Source: Cryptomeria japonica | Taxonomy: Eukaryota > Streptophyta > Pinopsida > Cupressales > Cupressaceae | Reading direction: 5' to 3' | Assembly (NCBI RefSeq): GCF_030272615.1 | Contig: NC_081407.1 | Span: 267,431,575-267,495,574, forward strand | Length of the DNA: 64,000 nucleotides | Shown here: piece by piece, positions 16,466 to 28,557 of the stretch | Layout: each line of letters starts with the position of its first letter | Position numbering within the stretch: position 1 is the first letter of the stretch | Notes under the pieces: model-generated | The model's database searches: none | The model's input: only the letters and a program-made list of their open reading frames with translations | What the model was told of the DNA's origin: nothing | Program-made: the position numbers and the translations under genes

Positions 16466-17382
16466 TGTTGCAAATATGAGTTCATATTGTCATTGATGTC
16501 AAACTTTTTGGTCTGGATGTGTAACTTGGTAATACTCTTTGGTCCAGATGTGGTCTAGTATAATGCAGTAACAGTGGATTAGTACTGTGATCGTGCGAAT
16601 GTGTGGAGTCTACTTGTGAATGCTTTAAAGGGTATATAATGGTGTATCATGAAGTTTCTAAAGCTTTGGTGATGATATCTAATATTCGCAATTGGTATTC
16701 AGCTAGGTGTGACTATTTCGATGAACAGTCTGTAAATTAGTTTTTAGTCTGTATTGTGGCACATATGTTTCATTTGTTCATGCAATTGTAATATGATTTT
16801 AGTGGATATAAATTCCTATTATATCTCAATTTTGAAATGCTCAAGTGATCTACAATTGAAGATATTTTTGGTCTAAGTTCTGGTTGGTACTGTAATAGAG
16901 TGGCAATGTATAAGAATGTGTTGCATTCCTCTGCCTTCAGTTGGTTTGATTGATGTGGTTTGTTTATTTGGCTTTCTTCATGACAAGTGATGCTATATTG
17001 TGCATCCATAAGTATTCTTGGTGGTCCGCATTGCATCTTGAGTAAGTTGTGCTAGTGTGCATCAATAGAGTTATGTTTTAGAGCCTACTTATGAAGTTTT
17101 TGTTTGTGTGGTTGCATAGGAGTTAACCTTGGAAAGTTTTGGAAGGTGTTTCGACATGGTGTGATGCCTCACATGTTTCATTCGTCTTTTGCATTGCCTA
17201 GGAGGTTTTTTTTGGCCGTGTCCTTTATTTGCATATTGCATCTAATTAAGCCGACCTAATTGATGTTATTATGATTGTGCGTGGTATATAAAGGATGGAC
17301 TCATGTTGGAGATGTATGTATGATTTGTGCAAATATTCGTGAAGCTATGCAAAGATACGCGAATACAGTAGTGCAAAATTAT
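16466..17382 (+). repeat. Partial 5' LTR of B1
   Basis: It starts TGTTGCAAATATGAGTTC and runs parallel to the B2 5' LTR (30,947 on) until GTGCAAAATTAT, after which similarity is lost. The 3' third, which would hold U5 and adjoin the primer-binding site, is deleted. Confidence 0.85.
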
Positions 17383-17624
17383 GAACTCATATCGGAGATG
17401 GATGTATCAACTTTTGAGTTATAATAGTAAAATGCATTTAAGTCAATAAAACAATAAGTAGGTGGATGCAATAAATAAATTGGATTTTTAAGTTCATTTT
17501 GATCACTTGTGACATTGTAGAATTTAAGAGCTCTGTAGTGCAAATGAATTTTCTAGTGTGACAAGTGTGTTTGAAGGTTTTTTACATACTCTAGGTTTTT
17601 AGTTAAGTCTATGAAAGTGCAAAA

Positions 17625-20600
17625 TGACTACATTCATTGTTGTTGATCCTACATTGAATCCATGGCCTATTTTCAAACCTTATCCTTATGTGAAAATGGT
17701 GAAAGATAGGGAAGGGGCAATTTTAAGGTTTCGGTAGTTGTGGATTACACGAAGGATGTTGGGCATATATTCATGTGGCCCTTGCAAAGATCTACCATGT
17801 GAAATTTCAAAATGTATGGAAGGAACTTACAAAAGATGACCTAAGTATATTCAACAAGCAGTACAAGACTATTCTAGAGATGATCCAACGTTTGGAAGGA
17901 ATTTCTTTCTTTTAGCTATGATGAAGCATGGGTTCAAATCATTCTGAGTGAGATTCATGATGATGTGATGTATTTTGACCAACCATATAAAATTATGAAG
18001 TATACCATTAGGGTATTGACTAGATTGTGCTCCACTGGTACTATTCTAGTGAAGATGGTGAAAAACTATATTTTTGTGTAGCTTACTGGCTCAGTGTATG
18101 ATAGAAGAGCTATGACTGTGAAGGATATTATTGATCTAGGAGTTCATTATGTAACCAATTGTTTGGTGTATAAGATCTACTATCAAAATTGTGAGGGTTC
18201 TACCATCGTGATAGTAATATACACTACACATAAAACGGTTGTTGCTAGAGAAAGGTTTAATCTTTGTGAACTTTTGAGGCAACAATAATTAGAAAGCTTA
18301 GAGAGATCAAAGAAGAGAAAATATCAATTCAGGTATGGGTCTTTGATTATATGTTTGGTGTTTATGTTCATGAATAAAGTTATAGGGATTAATAATAATG
18401 TTTAAGATAAGTTTTCTCCTATTGTGGTATAAATTAGGTATCATGTTAAGTCTTATGGGACAAATGGAGATGCATAAAACACCCCATACTCGGGGTGGTT
18501 CAATAATTTTCAAGATAGAATGCAAGAGATGGAGAGGATTATAGCAAATTTGGTCTGCAAATGCAAAGATGAGTTTACTGTTCTAGTAAGTAGAGATAAC
18601 TACTACATTGAAGCAATTGAGCCAAGAATTACTTGGCTACTTGAGCTACCTTATGAGGTGTTTGTGGAAGATGTGGAGAAGAACATTGAGATGTTGATGG
18701 ATTTTTAAGTGTACCTCGAGAAAGGAGAAATTTGAGAAAGAGAATCCTAAAAGGATGTAGAAGTTGATCAAAAAATCAATGTGTGTGTGAAATCTAAAGA
18801 TTTTGGTGTGACTTCAATTGAGGGTTCTTCTAGACAAGCACAAAGGATAACTAGGTATGTCTCTGTTTGTTCTCTAATGAAGATAGGTTCCTCTATAACC
18901 CCTAACAAATCTACAACAAGTGAAAAGAAAGGACAAAGTTGTAAGCATAAATAAACAAGAAAGAAGGATGGTCTGAAGCTGGTGATTGAAGAAGTAGAGT
19001 TAAGCAACTCTAATGAAGAGGTACAAAACAAACAATTTATGATCCAAGAACAATCCAAAAGGAAAAAAATTGAAAAAGAAGAGAACACGGTGCCTCTAAG
19101 CCTGAGGAAGAGAACTCTAGTCTCTCTGATAGACACCCTAACCAAGAAAAGAAAGTAGGTGAAGAAGAAGTCAGTTACTCCTCTAACTGATCCCAATTAT
19201 CAATCACTTGACTTGGATAGTTTAGTAACTACTATTTGTGCATATGATTCATTGAATGAGATTGTAGGATTGTATGTTGAGTCCCCTCATGCTGATAGGG
19301 AAAAGACAAAAAAAGTAGCAATCAAGTATTTGATTACTTATGATAAGACTCTTAGAGATATTTATAACAAGATGCCCAAGAAACTAATTCAAGCTATGAC
19401 AACAAGAAAAAAAGATGCATTGATGAAGGATTCTAACATGATGACACGTTCTTTGGACAAGGTGTGCAACCCTCTATCTAAGGAGGATAGATCCAAAATT
19501 GTACAAGCATTAAATACAAGATTCAGAACCAAGGAGAGAGTAAACTTCATCATGGTAGCTAATCCAGACAACCTCTAGAGGATGATTAGACAAACTAAAC
19601 ATGATTCTATGGAGGCTGCAAAACATTTGAAGGGGACTTTGAAGAAAGACAAACATTGAATCTGGTCTAGGAGAGAGTAGTAGTAAGACTGATCTAGAGA
19701 AGAGAATATAGGAGTAGAAGAGTGAAAATGTTGATCCAGAGATTGATCTAGATGATCAAATGAACATAAAACATAATGTAGAGAATATAATTGAAGAGAT
19801 TCTAGAGGATACTGAGGAGAAAGAGAAGAAAAAGGATTTGGAGAAGAAGAAAATAGAAGAAAAGGAGGAAAAGAAGACAAAAGAAATAACATAAGAAAAA
19901 AAGAGAACGAAAGTCCTAAGAAGGATAAGGAGAAGGAGAAGAGTGTAGGGGATGAAAAAAGAAGGATGTATGTTGGAGAATCTTTCAGACCCTCTAGAGA
20001 TTCTGCATCAAACCTGTTGTAGTTGCAAATAAAGTTTACACCTGTTGTCACTGTTGAGGTACTTTAGCTACCCATGTCCCAAGGTCAAATGGGACTCAGT
20101 TAGTTGTCACCCCTTCACATATTGCATTTGGGTGACGTCCTCCATCATACCACAAGAAATTTATCATTTCTCAAGTGGAGTATAGTGAATTGATCAATGA
20201 TGCATTAAAGTTTCTTCATGAGAGAGTTATGTAGGTTGTGTTAGATAAATCTCTAAGTAATGCAAAGCACTTATAGGTGTTGCTTAATAGCTTGAAAAAT
20301 CATGCTTCTAATTTGGAAGCTACAATTTTGAAACATGTTGAGAAGAAGGTAGAGGAGAAAAGACTAGAAGAGCTAGTAAATAAGTCTACAAATGTATATA
20401 CCCAGCTACAAGAAAGTATAAAATATTTTGAGAAGAGATTAGATCATATTGAATAAGTATATAAATTTTATCACCAGTGGCCTAAATCAATGAAAGAGAT
20501 TAAAATTAGATAGATACTTTGGAAACATAGATTGTACAGTCTAGTGCAATGAATTTAAAGAAAGATGAAAATGGTAACAAGAGATCATGAATAGAGAACA

Positions 20601-20899
20601 TGTACATAAAGATAAACCTAATGATTGATCAGAAGGAGAATATCATGAAATATTTTGGTCATTTGAGAGATGTGGTAGACATACATCTCACCATCATGGT
20701 GAAGATTCATGAAGACTCTCAAGAGTTAAGTAAGACAATAAAAGTTTTAGCTAATTGTGTTGAGGCGAAAAATCTCTTTTTTAAGATGGAGAGTCGGCAC
20801 AATATTCTGGTCTCTGTGAGAGTAGATTGGAATGTCACTAAGATTCAACTAAAATTTATTCATAAGAGTATCATACCCCCAACTCACCAAAGTGGTTAA
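17625..20899 (+). pseudogene. ORF-X of family B (B1 copy, heavily broken)
   Basis: This is a long coding remnant parallel to the B2 copy. Open stretches at 18,094-18,288, 18,520-18,708, 19,159-19,578 and 20,600-20,899 give proteins nearly identical to their B2 counterparts, joined by frameshifts and stops. Recognisable parts are the N-terminal domain (FLSFSYDEAW-type region, then YDRRAMTVKDIIDLGVHYV), a YYIEAIEPR block, a lysine-rich linker (for example SKRKKIEKE near 19,050), a helical domain (DKTLRDIYNKMPKKLIQAM), an acidic/lysine coiled-coil stretch and a C-terminal HKSIIPPT end. I do not recognise the family. The same protein type occurs in element C, so it is an element gene and not a random host capture. 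Confidence 0.65.
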
Positions 20900-21102
20900 A
20901 TATTTTTCGGTAAGATAATTTTGATTTTATACATATGCAGATATGTTGGTAACACAATTTTGGTTTTTCAGTTTTTAGAAGGAGTTGTAGATAGCGGGAG
21001 TTACATATAGTTTGTTGAGTTTTGTTGTAAGGATACACCCTTTGTCTTTGATGTCCAAAGGGGAGTGAGTTTTTGAATTAGCACAAGTTTTTCCATCAAT
21101 GA

Positions 21103-21115
21103 CAAAGGGTGAGAT
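21103..21115 (+). other. Polypurine tract of B1
   Basis: CAAAGGGTGAGAT sits immediately before the 3' LTR start (TGTTGC). It is the expected plus-strand DNA priming site and fixes the element on the plus strand. Confidence 0.8.
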
Positions 21116-22460
21116 TGTTGCAAATATGAGTTCTTGTTGTCATTGATGTCAAACTTGTCGATTCAAATGTGTAACTTTGTAATACTCTTTGGTCCAAATT
21201 TCATCTAATATAATGTAGTAAAAAAGGGTTAGTATTGTGATCATGCAGATCTGTGCAGTATACTTGTGAGTTCTTTAGAAGGTATATAAAGGTATATCAT
21301 GAAGTTTATGGAGCTTCGGTGATGATATCTGAGGTCTACAATTGGTATTCAACTAAGTATGATTGTTTCAGTGAGCAGTTAGTTAGTCATTTTTTAGTCT
21401 AAATTCTGGTACATATGTTTCATTTGTTCATGTGGTTGTAATATGATGTTAGTGAATTTAAATTCCCATTATATCTCAGTTTTTAGATGCTCAAGTGATC
21501 TACAGTTGAAGATATTTTTGGTCTTAGTTCTAGTTGGTACTATAATAAAGTGACAATGTACAGGAATGCATTGCATTCCTCTACCTTCAATTGGTTCGGT
21601 TGGTGTGGTCCATTTATTTGTCTTTCTTTGTGACAAGTGATGCTATGTTATGTATCCACAAGTATTCTTGGTGGTCTACATTGCATTTTGAGTAAGTTAT
21701 GTTGTTGTGCATCAATGGTTTTATCTTTTAGAACCTACCTATGATGTTTTAGTCCATGCAGTTGCATAGGAGTTAATCTTGGAATGGTCTAGAAAGTGTG
21801 CCAACATGGTGTGATGCCTCACACATTTCATTTGTCTTCTGCATTGCCTAGGAGATTATTTTTGCATTAATTATTTTTTATTTACAAGTTACATATAAGT
21901 AGGATGGTATATAATGGATGGAATCACGTTTGAGATGGATGTATGAGTTGTATATGTTGTGTGAAGTGTTTGTGAAGCAATGAAAAGATTTGCAAGTACA
22001 TTAGTGTAGTAATTAAGGAAAAATCAAAATTGTTTTAACAGAGAACTATAATCAACATATCAATGGATGTAGTTGCCTACAATTTAAAAATATTGATACA
22101 TATATCTTTCATTTGTAATGTATATTTTCCTAAATAAGTGATCTTTAATGTCCACAATTATTTTGTATCTTTCCTTGAGGTTGTGTGCCTCAATCTTGCA
22201 AGTCCACATCAAGGATAATGAGCTTCTTGGCCTTGAGCCTAAACTTTGTAGCATGTTCTTCATATGGTAAGATAGTTCTCACTGTGGTTTTTCCCTCATT
22301 GGGTTTTCCACATAAAAATCTCAGTGTTCATGTGTGATTGTTTTTGTGTTTTTAGTTCTTAATTTCCATAAATATGGTAAATGATAATTCAGTAGTTAAA
22401 TAGGTTAAGTTTTAGTATATCTTGATTCACCCCCTTCTTAGCATTCGATAGTGTTCAACA
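21116..22460 (+). repeat. 3' LTR of B1 (1,345 bp)
   Basis: It runs from TGTTGCAAATATGAG to GTGTTCAACA and has exactly the length of the B2 3' LTR (47,780-49,124). A GATTCACCCCC block lies near the end, as in the LTRs of C and of the 50,170 insertion. The right flank ATTAGTTGCATATATCC is identical to that of B2. Confidence 0.9.
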
Positions 22461-23779
22461 ATTAGTTGCATATATCCATCTAGATTTGTATCATCAAAAT
22501 ATAGAGCTCAAATAAGCTCCTCTACCTTCTTTTATATATTCTCCTTGTCAACTTCCTTAGAACTTATCCTAGTATCTCCTTTATGTTCAAGTTTGAGACC
22601 AATCACATTAACCAAGAATTTTCAAAATTGCACTTAAGCTCATATAATTCTCTGAATTCCTCTCTTATTTTGGGCATGTAATAGTTTATCAAGTCACATT
22701 AAAAATAAATAACCCTTATAAACTTTTGCACAAATTACTCTTCCTTACGTAATAATTCTTTCTCTTGACTCTTTTTATTAAATATCCTTAATAAAGAGAG
22801 GTTTTTTTCATACAATGTATCCTCCTTTTCTATTACTAGTGCAAAAATATCTTTAATTCCATTCAACTAATGATATTTTCATGCATTTTAAATCCTAAAT
22901 TTATCATGTCATTAGCCTAACTCAAAAATTTACCCACCCATTTGTCTAACACCTAAGATTTTACCTTCATTTCATGTAAAGAGTCAACCTCAACTTTTGA
23001 CATCAAAACCAGTAGGGTGCTAGAAGTACCATGTTGTTGGACTAATGGAGATGTTAGTCTTTGAAAAAACCTTTCAACTATTCAAGCTTTTCTTTCAATT
23101 TCCTTCTAACATTTTCATATTTTGTTTTCTCATTTTCAAAGTCTCAACAATAAGATTGAGGATGAAACCTCTTCTTTGCTATTTTTCTTACCTAGTTTAA
23201 TCCTAGTAATATGATCATATTTTGTTGTCAACTCCCAATCGCCCTTTCCTATAATAAGTGTAACATCGCATTAGTCATTTATCTTAATTCATTCAACTGA
23301 TAATAAAAATTATTTTATATTTTTATTTCAGTTGTAAGTGTTGAAATGTCCAAATATTTTACTACCACATTCACCCAAGTTTCTTGAGTTTATTTTTAAT
23401 CATGTTGTTATTATAGGCATATTGTATAGGTCTCCACTTGTAATTTTTACTATTGATATTGTTACTTTGTTGGAGATTCTAGTACTTGTTGTTGTAGTTC
23501 TCCTCCATCTTATATTCTAGTCACACCAGATTCATTTTATTTATCCTTTTCAATCTCTATATCTTTACCCACAAAAAACTCTTCATCCTTCTACTTATAA
23601 ATTATATTTTACCTTCCTCCATATTTTAAGATGTAAGATATATAATTAGATGATTGATGGGAGTTTCTAGGATGTCTTGTCCCATAGATAATTGTTCTTT
23701 AACCAATTAATTTAATTTATAAATTCTTCTTTTCCCATGTCAATGTACTCCTCAACAAATACACGTGGTTCCTTAGCAC
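22461..23779. other. Shared flank right of B, no gene
   Basis: This non-coding AT-rich tract aligns with 49,125-50,169 plus 51,683-51,957 in copy 2. The 60-codon frame at 23,338-23,520 is hydrophobic and appears in both copies only because the DNA is duplicated. It preserves the empty site (CTCCATCTTATATTC) of the 50,170 insertion. Confidence 0.6.
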
Positions 23780-23942
23780 GACTGCGTCTATTCTGCTTCC
23801 AAAATGAACTTTTTGTACAACATGTTAGTGATAGGTTAGTCAATCGCAGTCATTAATTGCAAAATTGACAATGTAAAACACGTGGCTAACATGCATGTTA
23901 GTCAATCCGTACTATCATTTTGGAGCCAGAATAGGCGCGTCT
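23780..23942. mobile_element. MITE, 163 bp, probably Mutator-like (copy 1)
   Basis: Imperfect terminal inverted repeats of about 25 bp (left GCGTCTATTCTGCTTCCAAAA, right complementary to TTTTGGAGCCAGAATAGG) enclose a non-coding centre that includes GTTAGTCAAT words in inverted arrangement. It is flanked by a perfect 9-bp duplication CCTTAGCAC (23,771-23,779 and 23,943-23,951), extendable to 10 bp with the preceding T. A 9-10 bp duplication points to Mutator-type transposase. The orthologous copy is at 51,958-52,120. Confidence 0.8.
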
Positions 23943-24125
23943 CCTTAGCACTAGGTGATCTTTCTAGCATTATTTTAGGAGAAGGAATCTCTTTAGATGA
24001 AGAAGAGGATTCAAATTCTACTACCCTAGGTTTTTAATGATATCAAGCCTCCTTAGGGAGCCTAAACACAATATTATATTGTTTTCTTGTATATGCTAGA
24101 GTAAGACAAAAGGCCCAAACATGGA

Positions 24126-24134
24126 ATGTATGTA

Positions 24135-24171
<37 letters not shown>

Positions 24172-24289
24172 GTGGATGTGTATGTGCATGTGCATGTGCA
24201 TGTGCATGTGCATGTGCATGTGCATGTGCATGTGCATGTGTATGTGTATATATGTACATAATATATGTGTGTGTGTGCATGCACGCATA

Positions 24290-24324
<35 letters not shown>

Positions 24325-24489
24325 ATATGTGTGTGTGTGTATATATATGTGTGTGTGTATATATATATGTGTGTGTATGTATATGTATATATGTATATAT
24401 GTATATATGTATATATATTATATTTATACATACATATGTGTGTGTATGTGTGTATATATTTATACATATATATACATATATATACAGAA
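24126..24489. repeat. TG/TA-rich microsatellite (copy 1)
   Basis: Blocks of TATGTG, CATGTG, TATATG and TGTGTG units run over about 360 bp. The long open frames on both strands here are low-complexity artefacts (alternating Tyr/Ile/His/Thr or Cys/Val/Met) and are not genes. The copy-2 counterpart is about three times longer. Confidence 0.95.
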
Positions 24490-24939
24490 GATGCAGAAGG
24501 GTTTGTTTGTTTTGAGAGTTTTGGTGTTCTTGATTTCTGATATAAATAACAGAAAGCGAGAAAAAACACCCCCTCACAATAGATAAACCCAAACCCTAGT
24601 ACATAGTAATGAGACCGAAGTAGTGCATAAGCAAAAAAACTTCAAACTGATATCTCATGTACCTGGTGAAAATTATGAAAAAAAATATCACAAATCTGAA
24701 TAGAGCATGCTAAGCCTATTCGTTTTCGAAAAACGGAGTCTGTTTGCCCATTCTACAGCCCCAAAAGTGCAAAAAAGAAGGCCGACTTTGACTAGAAAAA
24801 AGTACAATCAATTAGTAGATTCGGAAAAAAAATCCAACTCCACGACGTCCGGCTCAGAACTAGCCTTCCGACGCCTATTCATTCGCCAAAATTTGACTTC
24901 GGATGCTCAATCTAGACCCAAAAAACCAATTCCCTCTCA

Positions 24940-25335
24940 AAAAAGGCTAGAGAGAGGAGGAAGTGGTCGGAGGGCAGAGGTAGTGGTGGCAGGCCGGGCG
25001 AAGGTGGCGCTCGGGCCAAGCGGAGGTGGTGTGCCTTTGGCGGAGCGGAGCTTTTGGGCGGTGGCCAATGGAGGAGGGCCACCAGCGAGCGACAATGGCG
25101 GCTGGTAGCAGCGGCCGGGGAGGCGGCGACGCTAGGCGCGATGGCCGGGGAGGTGGGCAGCTTGGCGAAGGGGGCCGCAAAGGCAGCGGCATCTGCAGGC
25201 GGCAGCGCTGGGCAAAGCTACCGGCGGGGGCCGAGGAAGCCGGAGGGCCGACGGGGGCTGGCGGGGCCGAGCTAATAGGGCCGCAGGCGCCGTACAGCGG
25301 CATGCGGTACCTTCTGACAACCGCATTCCCAAAAA
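24940..25335 (-). other. GC-rich, CpG-rich tract in the D2 leader
   Basis: About 400 bp of strongly GC-rich, GGC/GCG-dense DNA in otherwise AT-rich surroundings. On the element's sense strand (minus) an open frame at 24,947-25,357 encodes a Pro/Ala/Arg/Ser-rich low-complexity sequence; opposite frames are Gly/Ala-rich. These frames follow from composition and I do not call a protein. The tract lies in the untranslated leader position downstream of the primer-binding site. Confidence 0.7.
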
Positions 25336-25704
25336 AAAAAATTTCTCTCCACCCCATTTGATAGGTTTTTTATTTTTTTTTGTGATTTTTTTAAAAAAAT
25401 CAAAATTCCGACATGCATGCCGTAAAAAGGAAAAAAAAAAAAAAAAAATCTCGATTTGTGTGCCAAAGCCCGTACGACCTAGTTGGGAGAAAAAAAATCA
25501 CCCAAATGCTCAGGAGTCAAAAATGGACAAATTTTATATGACTATGGGGGTTTTTGGCCCTTCTAAGCACGATGGTGAGGTCTGTTTAGGCCCAAAGTGC
25601 TCAAAAAAAAACCTTAACCCTAAGCACACAAAAAATGCCTAAAACGCCAGATCTGCTTCAAATGCAAAATTCTCAAAAACAGGAACAGGTAGCTGCAGAT
25701 CTAA

Positions 25705-25716
25705 GCTCTGATACCA
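25705..25716 (-). other. Primer-binding site of D2 (initiator Met tRNA type)
   Basis: The minus strand reads TGGTATCAGAGC, the standard plant initiator-Met-tRNA complement, three bases after the LTR end. It fixes the element on the minus strand. Confidence 0.9.
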
Positions 25717-25719
25717 TAT

Positions 25720-26088
25720 TGGAGTAGAGAAATACAACCCCACAGTAGCTTGAAGATCTTCTGCAAGCCGAATAACTTGTTACAAGGAGAAGCAAGGAAG
25801 CAATAATCTAAAGAACACACAAAACATAGGAAAAATATTCTCAAAAGATGAGAGCTCCAATTCACCAAAAATGTATTGTGAAAAGATAATACAATGAAAA
25901 GAAAAATTAGCCTATAATAGGTCAATAAACCCTAAAAAGGGAAAACCCTAGGCTTGCACATAATAATTAATAAAATAATTAATTAATATGCGCCTAATGT
26001 TAGCTTAAGTGTAAAAAGATAATTGGGAACTTAAATAATTAAACAAATATTGTTTAATTAATCAAGTAAAGACCCAATTACTCTAACA
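25720..26088 (-). repeat. 5' LTR of D2 (369 bp)
   Basis: On the minus strand it starts TGTTAGAGTAATTGG and ends TCTCTACTCCA, directly before the primer-binding site. The start and several internal words match the D1 LTR. Confidence 0.85.
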
Positions 26089-26640
26089 ACAACCAGCATA
26101 GGGGGAGAAAAACCTCCACATGCGCACCCACAACCTGCTTGGGGCAAACGGCCTATAGAACACACCATGGCAGAAAAGGGAGCCAGTCCTATCATACAAC
26201 ACACTAAGGGAAAAAGGAGCCCACACCCTCCACAAATAGGAGATCCAGTCAAAGAAAGCATCGACACCTCCCCTGCAGCCACAACCGCCAAAAGAGGGGA
26301 GGGTCATCGAAGCTTGCAATGCCTTAGGGGAGCATAGATTAAGCACCCAAGGCACATGAAAAATACCAACATCCTCTGTCAAGGTAGCATGCAACTCCTT
26401 GAGGGGGAAAAGAGCCCGCACCAAAGGCAAACAGAGCAAAGTTTCGTCAGGGTGCACCCTCGAGCAAGTAGCCACCAAGAAGAGGTCGGGAACATGCACA
26501 GGGTAGAAAATACCCAACACCAAAACTGGATGAACTCCATCATCCTCATCCTCAGCCTCACCACTGTCTTCCTTAGTTTCAAAACCTGAGTTTTCCACTC
26601 CTCTACTCCTCATCAGACAATTGTTTCAAAGCCTCCACAT
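26089..26640 (-). pseudogene. Unrecognised ORF fragment cut by D2
   Basis: An open frame of about 175 codons runs on the minus strand from 26,613 to the D2 LTR boundary, where it is interrupted after SPYAGC. The N-terminal part is acidic (KEDSGEAEDEDDG). The rest is rich in Cys, Trp, Phe and Leu. Just upstream, a different frame reads VEALKQLSDEE, suggesting a frameshift and a longer original protein. GC content and codon usage are higher than in the neighbours, which supports genuine past coding, perhaps the 5' part of another retroelement. I cannot name the family. The left end is lost in D2 and the right end at the duplicated-block boundary (26,641). Confidence 0.45.
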
Positions 26641-26755
26641 AATTGTTGTTTGCCATATATTGAAGTTTTTTTGGTTTATCTAAGCCAATTTTAAAATCAT
26701 AAAATATTTATTTTATTTTTTAATTCATAGAGCCATTTTTTATTTGCATATGCAA

Positions 26756-28557
26756 TTATTCTATTTTGCCTCAAAACTTATAATTAATAATTTTTTAGAC
26801 TTGTTTTATTTTTATTTACTTAAATACTATTTTAATTAACTTGAGAATTATTTTCTTTTGAACATTATTTATTTTTTATTAAGTTTTTATTATGTTTTTA
26901 CTGTAAATAATATGTCTAATATATCTAAATTAAAAATAATAGATTACTTTATATACTTAAGAATTATTGTATTTTAATTATAAAATATTTTACTTAAAGC
27001 CATTTTTATTAACTTGAAAACTGAAAGTTATCTTATTTTATAGGATTATTTATTTTATTTTTAAATTTTAATTTTAATTTTACTTGGAAAAAAATATTAT
27101 TTTTTAGTGTTTTTTACATTAAATGATAAATTTGATAGACTACCTCATTTACTTTAGAATTGTTGTATTTTACTTTGTCTTTATTTGAATGGGCTACTTT
27201 TATTAATTTAGGATATTTTTAATAAATGATTAGACTAAAGGAATAAGAACCAAAAAAATTAAATAAATAAAACAAAAAATAGAAAATCTAAATTTTTAAA
27301 TAAAATTTGAAATATAAAATTTAATGTAATTTTTTTCTTATATTAGTAAAACTTATTTATAAAAATGTTTAATCTATTTTATTGATTTACAAGATCTATT
27401 TAGAAGAAAATGTATTTTTATCATTTGAGAATTCGAATTATTAATTAATATTGATCATTTGATAATTTATATTTGTTTGAGTGAAAAGAATCGACAAGAC
27501 CCTCGACAGCAACGTACACCCATTATCTATGGGCCCACTCTATATTTAAATTTAAGTCGAAATTACCTTGAGTTCAAAGAAATGGGTGTAAATTTCTATG
27601 CATCACCAAAACATGTGGAAGAAAAAATGGCTTGCTGAAAAGACAACTTATAATTAGAAAAATATAAAGGTGTATAATGGCCTAAAATTGTGTAGAAATA
27701 TGTTGCACGCCATAGAAAAATATTAGGGTGTATAATGGCACAAAATTGTGTAGAAATATGTTGCACATTGTATAGGGTTTGGAAATAAGCAATAATTAGT
27801 TTTGCATACACAGATGATCCAACATCTACTAATAACTGTATGAAAAAAGGGTCTGGTAATAATTGCTTTTACAACAGCAATAGTAGCTGACTTCATAGAT
27901 AAAACCACAAAACCATTGTCTTCATTTGACAATTAGCAACTGAGTGGTTTTAGAATGAAATAAAACAATAGGAAATGAAGCGGTCACGTAAATGTTTCAA
28001 AATAGAAGAAAAATTTCAGTGAAACCATGCCAAGTGACTTACTGGAAGATTCTAGACAAGATGCCAATAAGAAAATATAGGCAGATTTTGCAATGGCAAG
28101 ATCCATTTTGGTATGTTCGAGATCTATTGTGCTATATTTAAAGCCACTGGAGGCAGTGCATTTGAAGGTTGTGCATCAATTAATAACATCCATCTTTACT
28201 TATTTCCCTTCTAACAAATTGTAGCATTTTGTACATTCATTGATAACAACAAAGGGTAGGAAAAAATTTGCACCAGAATTTGACACCAAAAAATTATTTG
28301 GCATGAGACATTAAACATTTCCTATGGAAAATTCCCACATAAAATAGCCTATCAGCTAATTATTCAAAATATTAGACTTCAAATGTAATATTATCACAAT
28401 TATGAATGCCTACTCAATTGTTGGGCTCTCCTCCCTCATTGTGAAGACACTATAGAAATGAAAAATAAACTATAGAAAATAGAAGGTTAAAATAATGTAG
28501 CTAGTGCATGAAAAAAAAAATGTCACTTGAATACACACATTCTTCTATCCTTTTTAC
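26756..28557. other. Copy-2-specific tract without genes
   Basis: Relative to copy 1, this interrupts TTTTTTATTTGCATA / CATTTCCCTCC. No ORF of substance. It contains a 58-bp tandem duplication (27,657-27,714 and 27,715-27,772, unit GTGTATAATGGC...TTGTGTAGAAATATG). I found no terminal repeats or target-site duplication, so I cannot say whether it is an insertion here or a deletion in copy 1. Confidence 0.5.

Larger units (their letters stand above)
16466..22460 (+). mobile_element. Family B LTR retrotransposon, internally deleted copy (B1)
   Basis: It consists of a partial 5' LTR (16,466 to about 17,382), internal sequence with decayed ORF-X, a polypurine tract and a complete 1,345-bp 3' LTR. 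Compared with B2, the U5 end, primer-binding site, leader and zinc-knuckle gene are missing: LTR sequence joins the pre-ORF-X tract at about 17,383-17,404, with a short filler that repeats LTR sequence. No RT, RNase H or integrase motif is present. Its 5' LTR is closest to the B2 5' LTR and its 3' LTR to the B2 3' LTR, as expected for duplication after insertion. Confidence 0.85.
12631..24490. repeat. Large duplicated block, copy 1
   Basis: This block matches 26,641-53,385 in the same orientation and order. Landmarks in both: the ATTGTTGTTTGCCATATATTG start, the 13,000-14,020 / 29,100-30,160 tract, a TRIM element, the AACAATGATTCTTTTGACTC tract, the family-B element, its right flank beginning ATTAGTTGCATATATCC, a 163-bp MITE and a TA/TG microsatellite. 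Copy 1 lacks the LINE, element C and the 1.5-kb LTR insertion seen in copy 2, and carries the D1 insertion instead. A tandemly doubled stretch of about 45 bp at 12,655-12,742 is present only in this copy. The outer ends are set by where similarity stops. Confidence 0.85.
24490..26088 (-). mobile_element. Family D LTR-element 5' fragment (D2)
   Basis: On the minus strand this is a complete 369-bp 5' LTR (26,088 to 25,720), a primer-binding site (25,716 to 25,705) and about 1.2 kb of internal sequence. The interior includes a strikingly GC-rich tract. It ends at the microsatellite at about 24,490 without a 3' LTR. No gag or pol motif is seen. Internal sequence near 24,700-24,730 matches the start of D1 in reverse complement. 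It is probably a non-autonomous (LARD-like) element, because the sequence downstream of the primer site is not obviously coding. Confidence 0.75.

Noticed and set aside
18768-20051. Minus-strand Ser/Leu/Phe-rich frames at 18,768-19,196 and 19,575-20,051, and the similar one at 46,336-46,620
   Set aside because: They are antisense shadows of the Lys/Glu-rich ORF-X codons on the plus strand.
16466-22460. B1 and B2 as two independent insertions of one family
   Set aside because: Identical flanks on both sides and the 5'-with-5', 3'-with-3' LTR similarity point to duplication of one insertion.
24043-24592. Overlapping open frames of up to 172 codons on both strands
   Set aside because: They are read-through of a TA/TG microsatellite and give two- or three-residue low-complexity proteins.
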